Positions 25,301 through 37,300 of a DNA stretch of 64,000 bases are shown here, piece after piece. A model generated the notes under the pieces. That model did not search any database. It had not been told where the DNA came from and saw nothing but the letters and a program-made list of their open reading frames with translations. Source of the stretch: Micrasema longulum (lineage: Eukaryota; Arthropoda; Insecta; Trichoptera; Brachycentridae); NCBI GenBank assembly GCA_022494885.1, contig JAGVSM010003943.1:248001-312000 (forward strand). Direction: 5' to 3'. Numbering within the stretch: position 1 is the first letter of the stretch; each line of letters opens with the position of its first letter. The translations under genes and the position numbers were made by a program.

Positions 25301-28300
25301 TGATTTTACAAAGCAGTGCCCTATGCACCACTGGACGCGAAAAGGGAAATGTCTCTCGCATCAATAGAAAATTATTATAAAAAAAATAGAAAGACTCAAT
25401 GGTTTATAGTAGACTTTGTGGGAGTGGAAGCGGGAGAGAGGTGTTTATAATTGAATTTGATTCAGTGATCGTTTGAAAGAAGACAACTTGTTATCAAAGA
25501 AATCAAGACTGGTATGTTTGTTGGCAGACCTAAGAATTCTGGGCATGGGGAAATGAAAACCATAGTTAGTTCTATGGTTATCGGTATGAAAGAGTAAGTT
25601 TTGTCTGAGGTTTCCAGTTGGGATATTGAATTTTATTGAGCTCAGTAGTTCAGGCGCATCAAAGAGTGAGTTGAGAATTTTAAATAGGACTATAAGGTCG
25701 GATTTATTTCGCCGGCCTTGAAGAGAAGATATATTCAAGGTAGTTTCTAACTCATTATTCGTATATAGGTCTCTGGATTAGCCCAACCTCCAGCCTATCT
25801 TTCTCAAAAATCGATGTTGAACTGATTCAATATTCTTGATGTGAACATCATAATATGGAATTAATGATGGTTTCAGCAAGTATTCAGCTCTTGAATTTCG
25901 CGTAAACAACTGACGGACGTTCGAACATCGTCAATATGGTACATATTTCACAGTAGGTACATACTCGTAAATGGTCTTAGACTTCAATATTCCTACTGAG
26001 AGTTTTCCATATCTGTTGATATAATATTATATCTGTCGGTCTTTCTTCAATTGCTTCTCATCTACCTTCCCGAGAATCTATTGGAGCTAAGAGCTTTTGA
26101 ACATCAATTTTGATGTATTAACTCAGTTCTAAGTTTCCTTAGAATTCCGTTGCATTATCTGAGTTATTCAATTGAAACGAATGACTCACAGTTCGCGAGA
26201 TATTTTTCTCACACCATTACATAACCCGTATTTACTATCGGGTGGTGCTGAACATAATTCACCATAAATAAATAATGTAAATACTTACTTACTTTCTATA
26301 AAATTACTAAAATAAATTTAATATGCCGATTGGTTTCATAACATCATGACTTTCTTTGTCAAGGCGTAAAAAAATACGAAAACTGAAATAAACTTTAAAA
26401 TAATCCTCGACAAAGAAACAGTCGTGTTCTGAAACAGGTTAGCATATGAAATATAATTAAATAAATATTTCACGTTGACCCTCCCAGGACCTGAAGTATG
26501 GCAGGCGAACGCGCCAACCACTACACTGCGAAGCGGACTTATCTCCACCCGATTATTTTTTAGGAATTTCGCCGGAGACTGGTCATTGAGTCAAAAATAC
26601 TCGTCCGGGATTTTGGTTCTATTTCACGCACAGAACTGTGTTCTTTATCCCCCTGGACGCAGAAAATAAATAAATAAATACTCGAACCCACCTGTGTAAA
26701 TCGTTAAAATATTCCAAATGAAGGGTACAGGATATAAAGGATGGATGTCAATTTTCATGTGTTTTTAAACTAATAATGGCATTTGACGGTATTGCACACG
26801 ACTAGGGTTACCAGATTTCGCTAGGGTCTCGTCGGGACGTTCTGGGATGGCAAGATTTCGTAGCAATAAAAAAGGCCATTTTAAAATACATACTTTAAAA
26901 TGTATCTTTTAAATATAAAACAAATCATTTTCTTACATTTTATGTTGTGTTTCTTGTGAAAGCCTGTACTTTTTTGATGATTTTACTTTGAGCAGTTTTT
27001 TCCCTTTTTCGTATCCGTAGAAATCCGTGCAAGTCTTTTAATATTAACCTATGCCTCGACTATGAACGCTATCTTCATCTGTATATATCGAGACGGTATA
27101 CTTAACTGCTGTACTATCTGTATCTTACCTCGGTATGTTCTGTCATATCGACATCATATGATCGAAACAAGCCAATGAAATGACCGCAAACAATTAGTCC
27201 GCGTTCCTTACGTCATTTAAAATAGTTCTCATTTTGATTTTAAATAGTCTTCTGTAATAAAAAGTGCTCACTTCAAAGCGATTATAAACTCCAATAAATC
27301 CCAATTCAAGCAAAAAATGCTCGCTTGAACATGAATTTTGCATGACTTTTGGAAATCACCGAGACGGTACACTTAACGATCGTCTGTATGTATCTACCGA
27401 TCTGTACCGATCGACTACAAAGCCGGCTCCTATAACGTCTCAATACATACAGTCAAAAAGATATTAAAACAGATGGAAAAAATATAATAACTAAATTATT
27501 TTATACTCTTATTTGTTAATAGGAGAGAACCTAGCTACATTATTTCCACATCTAGGCGTTCGTTTTATTAAAGTGACAGTTATGTCGAAATTTAATTCGA
27601 CTTCAAAACTTACTTATTTCTCTCTCATATTTTTGATAGGCTTTTAAGAAAAAAAGTGTCAACCTCAAAACGATATATTTTTTTAAATAAATCATAATTA
27701 AAGGAAAAATTGCTCGGTAGACCAAAATTTTTGACACTTTTAATGCGTAGATAAACGTATCAAGGGGTTCTAGACTCGTCGGTATAAAATGATGTACTTA
27801 CATCAAAACTTGATGGTGGGGGTATCGATACTATACCTTTGTAGTCGGTCGGGAGACTTTTATCTTCAACTATGACGTCATACTGAAGCTATGTCATTTT
27901 AGAGCGTAGATATGTGTACCGTGACGTACGCTTCCCCTTGATTCATATCGATGTACCTACCCAAAACATAAATGGGGGGGGGGTTGGTAGTATATTTTTA
28001 TAATCGCTTGAGGGAATTTATCTTCAACTCTACCGTCAAGGTATGACGTCTTTATCTTACCATCATAATCGAGGCCCTGATACTTCAACATTAGTTCTAC
28101 ATTCCCTGGCAGCAGACGACTTCTTTTATAAATCCACTACACTTGGCCGACACCGGAACAAGGCAGGAATCGAAAATAATTACTCATCATTTCAACAAAA
28201 AAAATCCGCTTTTCTTCCACAGAACTTATCGACTTCCACTCTATCAAGGCAAGATTAGCCTCTATGAAGTTCTTTAGACACATAAATTACTTAAAGTTTT

Positions 28301-31300
28301 TGCCACCTAATCCACTATTTCGCCGTGGAAGATTTTTTGTTAGTTAATCGCGTTGCTGCACAATGTGAGTTTAAATCGGGCCATTACAGGTTTTATCGGG
28401 ACGTCGGGATAGGAATAAAGGTCCCGATATATCGGGACGAATGGCAACCCTACCCATGACCTACATTTATGTTTAGTAAAATTTGATATGAAGGCTCTAC
28501 TTTCCAAGATAAGTGAACAAGAAAAAAATACACACTGGAGATGAAGGGAGAGTGTCAGTTAAATACTGGAAATAAAGCGACAATTTAATATTAGTGAAAA
28601 ACATTTAAGATGATATAAAACAGTAAAGGCTATTTGCATTATTTAATAAGATTATTTAACTCTCTTAATACCCATCCACAGTTACTCTTTCTTCCCTAAC
28701 TCATATAGTGTCCATGCGGCTCGACTGTGGAATCATCTCCCATCCACCATCAAAGATGTTATTGCATTATCTCTCTTTAAATCACGTCTGAAGAAACATC
28801 TCCTTTCTCTTCCTTAATCTCTCCTCCTTTCCTTTTACATTTGTTTTCCTTTTCCCCATTGAGTAATAGTTTTGATTTAAGGTAATTTATAAACAAATAC
28901 GTTAATTTATATTTTTATACATCTTTAGCTTTTTAATTTTTTTTTTCTATTGAATATATTCTGTAACTTGAATTATTTTTATTTTGTTGGTTGGTTGGAA
29001 GAAATTGCCATTTGGCAATAAGCCCGCCAATGTACAAATAACATTATGTACAAAAAGTTTAACAAATAAAATATAAATAAATAAAAATGTCCAAGACGTT
29101 TGAAAACATAAGAACGTTTTTTCTCAAAACTTCATTTTTTGACATTCTTCCTTTGTATCCTGTACCCTTCAAACATGAAATTCAAAGCATTTGAACGATC
29201 GCGCGAACGACATTACGATGTACGCGAAGTAACAAAATTTGAAATATTTTTCTGACAGGAAAAATTCCCGCGCTTCAAAAGTGTTTCTGGCAAAGAATTT
29301 TCCGTTGAAAGATTTACGTCAACCTTCCATTAGCGAGTAAAATGCTCATCTTTATGCAGTGTTTATGGGACACGCCATACTTCAACGTGATAATGCGTCT
29401 CTTCGTGTCAACCAAACCTCCCAATCAGAATGTGAATTACAATTATTTATTTTTACAAGCCCCTTTTACATGTAATATTTCTTTAATAAAAAAAAAACTT
29501 TCTTTACATTATCCTCGAACATAGATTTAGTAGTATTTGAACTTTTTATTTTTATTATATATTATTCTTGTTTTTTTTTAATTCCATATAAAAAAATGGT
29601 GGTTCAAATTTCTAGTCAGGGATTTGCAATTTAAATGAATGGTTTTTTTTTTCAATACAATATATTTACAAAAAATAAATTGAAGTTCAACTTTTTAATC
29701 AAGTAATAAAAACATTTCAGAAAAATAGCTTAATTGCCATCATATTTATAATTTAAAAAAAAGTAGTTGTAATTTTACGCAACAAAACGGGTGACAGCTC
29801 TACGCAAAACTGATCCCCAGGAGTCATTTTTTGGATATAATTACTTCAAAACGGCCGAAACTGCTCTAAAACGTCCAAATATTCGTTACAATGATTAGTT
29901 ACATCAAATGCATTCTCACGTAAGAAGATATATATGATAGTGACCGACCGAAATAAGATTTTCAGCCGAAACAGAAATTCGCTTCCGTTCTAGTTACGGC
30001 CGAAACCGAAACTTATAAATAAAATAATGATTATGATATAATTATAAATAAACTTATCAATAAAACTTCTTGGTTTAGTTTTACTTTAACTAGTTGTAAA
30101 TATTTATGTTTCTGTCCCCTGTTAAAATACTTATTTGATCTTATCTCCAAAATATGTTAAGAAAAGTATATAACTGTAAATGTTGAAAACAATTCACCAG
30201 TCTTGAAGATGCCTACTTAAAAATAAAAAGGAAAACTAAACCAAGAAGTTTTATTGATAAGTTTATTTATAATTTTATCATAATCATTAACTATGGAGTT
30301 TTATCAAGAAATATCAACAAAAACATCAATATTATTTAAATAAGTTAAAAGTCACTTCAAAACGGCCAAAGTTTTTATTGTTAAACGAGTTGATTAAAAC
30401 GTGTTAAATAATTATACAATTAAAATGGCGTAAATTTGTTTTTTTTTTTTTACAAATAAACAGATTCAATGTTTGATAGTAATGGTGATGTTGGATGGAT
30501 CTCACATTACGCTTCCCATTCTTACAAAACGAAAAGACTTGATTTATTAGTTACGCAGCATAACATTGATAAAATAAAATATGATAGAATTCATTAATTA
30601 TGTATACCTTGATAAAGATGCTTGTATGGCTTTGAAACCGGTCGATATAAAACAAAAGTGGTTAAAAACAAAGTTGTTTTTATTTACTTTATTTTTTATA
30701 GTAAGATCTTAATTTGTGAGTGAAAAGATCGATAGTGCAAATACTATTTTACTCGGAAAATAAAATCGTGCGCATCTAATAAAATGTAACAGAATTTCGG
30801 TTAAGAGGCGGCAGCATAAACAAACAAAAATTGTAAAAAAGATTTAAGTATGAAGCACGTGCGAATCCATTCTTGACTGAAATAGCACTTAGTTCTATGG
30901 CACAACTCGAATCTATTATCACACATCACTTTTTTCTTCTTCGTTTCTTTCCAGTCTTAGCAAGTTTGAGTAGCCTGGACCTTTAGCATGTGCACAAGTC
31001 GTCAAATCTTTTCGTTATAAACTACAACTGACTATGTTAGAAATTAGAAGACACAAATCATTGGACGATAGAGCGATTTGACGATTTGATACCCTTGCTA
31101 GTTATTTAATTATTTTATTTAAATATATATTTTTTATTACAAATTTTTGACATGTCTGTCTTTTGGTTGGCTGGAGGATATTGCTTTTAGCAATAAGTCC
31201 GCCAAAGTACTTATTGTTTGTACTTGAAGATTTAAATAAATAAATAAATACAATATTATATTTATGTGACAATTTACGTAACTAATAACGTGGAAGTTTC

Positions 31301-34300
31301 CAATAGCAAAATATCACATATTACAAATACTGATAAACGATAAAAAAATATGTGTAATAGATTTATGAAAATTAATTGAATTTTCAAAATCTATATCAAA
31401 ATCAAAATGAAATAAACAGACTATAAAGACAGCAAAATAAAATATTAAAGTTGACATACCCTATCTAACACAACTAAAAAACTATTTAAACAAACTAAGC
31501 AATTAAATGTAACTGAATTCATTAAACTAGAATCCTTAAAATTAGCCACTGATGTAATTGTTGACGAAGAACTAAAACTTGAAAAAAACTGTAGTAAACA
31601 CAACACGAGAATATCAGAAAAATATCATATACAACCTTCTAAAACGAGACAAGGACAGTCGAGACTAATAAACCATGGACTGAAATGATACAATAAACTA
31701 CCAGACAAAACTAAACAAATGACTCAGATAATCTTTACAAAAGATGTTAATAATATTATCATTAACAGTAGAATGTGAATTTTAAAAGTGAAAATATTTG
31801 TTAATTGTATGTAACCTGTAAGGGTTTATCAATGAAATTTACAATAAATAAAAAAAAATGGATATTGTGGGAAAATGTTTTCATTAATAATTTTAAAAAT
31901 AAAATTGTTAAAAAATGTGTCTCAACGAAAACGCGACATGTTTGGCTTTGCCAATTGTGTCGACAAAATTCGTGACGACGTTCTATTTAAATTTAAACGG
32001 TCACAAACAAAGGTCAATATTTAACCGAATCGTGACGTATAAGGGGCATGGCCAATGGAATGAAGCGTTTTCGCAGGAATTGAAAAATATTTCTGATGCT
32101 ACTAATAAGTACAAAAAAATATTTTTATCGCTCGACAGTATTTCATTGACCCTTTAATAGTTTATAATTGTAAAAAAAAATTGTATTTCCCTATTGGACT
32201 TTTGTTTATAATATGTATTTAAATATTATATAATTATCTGTTGACAATAAAAAAAAAAAATAGTCAAAAAAATGTTGTCTTTGGCAATTGACGATTTCAC
32301 ACGTGCTTGAATCCCCGATCGCGTCTATTTCTGATTCCTCTGGGAATATTTTCTGTCATACTCCGCGCGCGTAGAGGGAGATGCTTTTCTAGTTCTTCAT
32401 TTAGAACGTCCGCAGATGATCGCTTCACGCGATCTGTTAACTGGAGATTAAAAGAAACGTGCTTTGTGCACCGGTTGTAAATATTTACGGAAAAAAGTCT
32501 AAAAGACAAAACGAAAATCCGAGTGTTGCTATTTGATTCACCTGTTCCGAATAGTGTTACTAGATCTCTTTGTGTCTAAAATCAGGTTCAATAAATTGTG
32601 TTTAAATAAATGTTGTGTTGTGGTTTGTGTTTATTTCGGCCGTTTACGATTAAATTTATTTTCAGCCGTGTGTAAAGTTGTTACGTACATCGCGGTAAAT
32701 TAATTATGTCTGAATTAAAATCGTATTTTCGTGAAATCACAGCTACTCGCCAGTACTATCCGGTTCGTAAAATGCATCTTACAAAAATGCCTTTTAAACT
32801 TGGGTCTAAATTATTATAACTCATAGCAAATAAGTGTAAATCTATCGTTAAACTTGAATTAAATGCTAATTGCTTTTAGCAAAAAGTTCGTTTGGCAAAG
32901 TGCACATATTTTTGTACTTATAGATTAAAATAAATATAGTATCATCGGTGTGTATTTTTTTATGCTTATTAACTTTGTAAATATTAAAGTTTAAACATTA
33001 AAATTAGTAGGTTAATAAAAATCGGAAATTATAAATATAGATGCATAAAAAAACTAATATTGGGAAATATACATAGCATATTGTACTCTACTATTAGAAA
33101 TTATATATAAATATTTTTTTAATACATTAAAAAAAATATTTGAAAATTATTATAAAAATTAATTGTGATTTTTTATTCAAATGACTAATAAAAATTATTA
33201 TGAACTAAAAATGAAAGTGGTCTACGTTTTTGACAATTTATTTATTTATCTATGACAAAATACATATCATATTTTATTATATTTGTCCAAAATATTCCAA
33301 ATCAGCAAAAGTGCTGGTATAAGGGGATATAATGTATTATGACACTGATAAAACTTGAACATCACATGTGTTTTGATTTTATCCAATTTTTTGTAGACAA
33401 GGACTGTATTCAACCACCTAGGGAGCTGTTAATATTAACATATTTAACTGGAAATTAAAGTTGTCGATCTACGCATAACTGAACATGAAATTGGTCAGCG
33501 TATAACTTAAAAGTGTACATGTATACGTATAATAAAAAGTATTTTATTTTGAATAACTATTTAATTTGATGATTGCCAAAAAGATGTGTAGGTATAATAG
33601 AAACCATTTGTAACTTAAATCTAAATTATTTATATGGTTGTTTTTCTTCTGATGCAGATATCTGAATACGATACATACTATAAATTATTTTGTTTACTTT
33701 GATTTTCATACAAAATTCAAATGCTTTTTATCATAATTTTAATTGCCCATTCAAATAATGCATTCAAAATGTACTTTGTTTAATGACAAGTGTATCATGT
33801 TTATTTTTAATGGTTAACAGGCTCGCGAGGAAGAGTTATCTACGAAACGCAAAGATATGGAAGTATTAAGAAAGAACAAGCAACTTCCTAAGAATGAACA
33901 GGTTGCAAGTGCGCAAGCCCAAATTGAAAAGGTAATAAATATACTTTGGATTTTTATTTATTTAACTTTATAGTTATATGTAAATAATATTTATACCCAT
34001 ACTAAAATTATAAATTCGAATGTGTGTTTGTATGTTTGTTTGTGTTTCCTTCAAGTCGGAACGGATATTTTTTTGCATAAGGATTGCCGGAGATTCGAAA
34101 AGTATTAGGTTACTTTTTATCCCGAAAAATTATCACTTTCTCGGGAATTTTTTTTTGTGGAAAAATGTTTTTTTACGTTGCAACGGAGCGACCGATGAAC
34201 GTGATTTTTTGTGTAGGGATTGCCGGTAAGCTGACAAGTGTCACAAGCATAGAAATAAATATCACTTCTTCGGGAAAATCTTAGTGGAGAAATTAATTAA

Positions 34301-37300
34301 TACTTAAACAGAATTAGGATACTTCGTCGCCAAAGACAAATGGAACGTCGTTTTTTTTACATAGCTATAGTTTGAGGACCAGCTGCTTGATACAGGCTGA
34401 TTTTTTTCCTGAAAAAAATTATCATTCTGTCGTGTAAATTCTTATTGTTAAACTACAAAACTAATTAATCAACTAATTTTACTCTAATTCTAATGAAATC
34501 TGTTTTTCTCACTGGGTATATGGATTTAATTAAATGTTTTACAATATTTATGTATATCATGTCGTTTTTGTACATATACATGTTTACACGTATTTTAAAA
34601 ATATGTTTTCTTACTAGTTGTATGTATAAATATGTATTTGAATGTACCAAATGCCATATTTTATTCCTTACTTTATATATTTTATTCATGTAATATATTT
34701 GTAAAAGCCCTCCGGGCGTTTTTGTAAATTAAATAAATAAATACCACGCGAGCGAAGCCGCGGGTAAAACCAAGTACAGATGCATGTAGGTTCTGGACAT
34801 GGCCGCGATAAGCCAAATTTCGCGATCAACGGGGAATTTTTCACGGAACTCTTTCGGATATTTTTCAGCTGATTTTAATTTTATTTTGAGGCAATGCAAG
34901 TTTGATCGTTATTTAAACCGATCAAACCAACCATTGCTTGCTTTAAAAATAATTTCTCTACGCCTTTTTAAAAATTGATCGCACTGTAGCCTCGGGCAAT
35001 TTAAAATCCCTACCTGCAACTCCGATTTTATCCACCATTTTCTATCATTTCGATTTTTTTTGTTTTTTTCGTCGCGCAATAGATCTTCACAGGTTGCAGT
35101 GACGTCAGGATCTTGCATAGCACTGACCCCTACCCCTAAGAATAAGAACGTCACTACATTGCGAAAAATATCGCGTAATAAAGAGTCCGCACTCGCCGGG
35201 GTCGCGATCAACTAACCTTTATATGTGTTAACATAAGCTGTGTCCGTTTTTTTCCAAATTTAAAAATACCCAATATACGAGGCATATTCAGAAAGTAAGA
35301 GTACTGTTTGGCTCTCCTGCTGTGAGATTTTTTTTCTCCAAAAGTTGGCAACACTGCTTGGTAGTGGGGGTTCTCCTGAACACAACGAGCACTGGCGACC
35401 CACGTTAGTACCAAAACTTGCCTCGTAGTTTTCGTTTCTGCGAAATATGTCAATAAGAAATCCCGCTTGGTGCGAGGTGCGCGCTGTCATAAGGTTCCTT
35501 TTCGCAGAAGGAAAAACTCCGACTGAAGTTTTTGCATTTTGAACCACCCTGCATACTCCACTGACTTCGCGCCTTCAGGTTATCATCATTTCACCTTCTT
35601 GAAGACTTCACATGGGTGAAAAAAATTCTAACTGATGAGGAGGTGAAACAAGAGGTCTTGAAGTGGACGAAGGAGATGGTAGGAGAGTCCTATGAGAAGG
35701 GCATCAAAAATCTCGTGCCACGACTTACAACCTGAATAGAACGGGAAGGCGACTGCGTGGAAAAATAAGTAATATATTTATACGCAAACCATGTACTGTA
35801 TTTTTTTAAATATACTTATATATTTTTTTTAATACAAAAATTGTGGTACTTTTACTTTCTTTATATTCCTCGTACACACGGTTTTTCAGGACCAGAACGC
35901 GAAACTTCAGAGGAACATATATTAAGCAATAATTTTTTTCCAAAATGTCATTAAAAAAAAAAAATTAACATCTCAAAATGGAGTAAACCTTTAATTTCTC
36001 GGACTAGCATCCCTTCCGCAAACCCCTACCCCTCCCTGACAAATACAATTGCAATGAAAACGTATTGGACCAACGAAGCGATACGCATCAGACGCGGACA
36101 AGGGAAGCGGCTGGGTAGGAGAGAGGTAGGGGTTTGTGGAGGGACTGCTTGTCCGAGAAATTGAGGATTTACTACATTTTGAGATTACAATTTATTTTTT
36201 TTTAATGACTTTTTGGAGAATTTTTTTTAGGATTTTTTTTAAAGCTTACCACGAGGAATGTATCTCTGAAGTTTCGCGGTCTGACCCTGAAAAACCGTGT
36301 ATACTTATAAAGGCAAGCTTATTGGGTTAAGACTATTACCACCACCATCATACAATGTCTCCACAATGGTGACACGTGTTCGATTTTGTACCCCGTGTGT
36401 TGTATGTTTAAGGCATCGACGAACCTCGCTGGTCATAAGGAATACATCACCTCCAAGTTGGCAGCCGTCAACAAGTACGGGGCGCGACTTGACTCGGTGA
36501 TTTCTTGGGTCATGGAAACAAAGACGAGGATCAACATCTCCAAGGAGTTGGCTCCAAGTGCTAAGAAGACTGTCATTGACAACATTATGGTATTTTTTTA
36601 TTTAAATTAAAAACGCTTTATCTAGTAGTGCGGACGCATGCACTTGCGAACCAATATGCTAACGACATCGATGTCTTTAACGTGAGTCTTTTTGAGAAAT
36701 TTTAAACATCAGTGTATATGTTCCATATCAAATAGAACTTAATATTTTGTTTATATTGTATTTTATAACATTATGTACCTAGCTGCTCTAAACCTTTAAA
36801 CTGCATTTCTTTGATTGATTTGAAGATGTATGAATGTAGAGGAAGCGAGATATGTATGCAACGATAGAGTGATGTGGCGTTCTATCATCTCTGCCTATCC
36901 TTACGGGGAAACGGCGTGATGGTTTGTTGTTTTAGTTGTTGTTGTAATGCTGTTGTTTTCCGTAGTAACCAAAATGAAAATTAATAAAATAAATTTGTTA
37001 ATGATATGGAGGAAATAATCCGAATCTTTGAAAAAAAAAAAAAAAAATAATAAAATAAAAATGTACCTTCCCAACTACGATGCGTCTTATTGAGTTTTGA
37101 GTCTGGAGATACCAACAAAAATGGAGTTACGTGTTAAACATATTCTCGTTACATTTTGTTGTCCTGTTCAGAAATTGTATTATACTTGGGTATACTGGCA
37201 AAAAACGTTAACTCGAAAATATGCGGATTTGACTTAATGATGCAATTTTGTAATGTTTTTAACGCTCTACAAACTGGCAAAATACACTAAGTCATATTAA

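Larger units (their letters stand above)
24642..33820 (+). other. Intron 25 (9.2 kb)
   Basis: It contains a LINE tail (24980-25260), a reversed LINE tail (25375-25790), a reversed SINE (26472-26665), a TIR element (26803-28452), a LINE tail (28659-29085), an inverted-repeat element (30030-30290), LINE 3' ends (31140-31250 and 31440-31845) and a less AT-rich unique stretch (31915-32820) that may hold an internal promoter. 29100-30020, 30300-31130 and 32820-33820 are AT-rich; I see nothing definite there. Confidence 0.75.
33932..36412 (+). other. Intron 26
   Basis: 2,481 nt. It holds a lepidopteran-type dispersed repeat (33995-34775), unassigned sequence to 35270, a deleted mariner (35276-35874), and directly next to it a MITE (35875-36300) that ends about 110 bases before the next exon. 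Confidence 0.8.

Noticed and set aside
35260..35547. Minus-strand ORF over the mariner as a gene
   Set aside because: It is the antisense of the mariner remnant; the + strand carries the recognisable transposase pieces.
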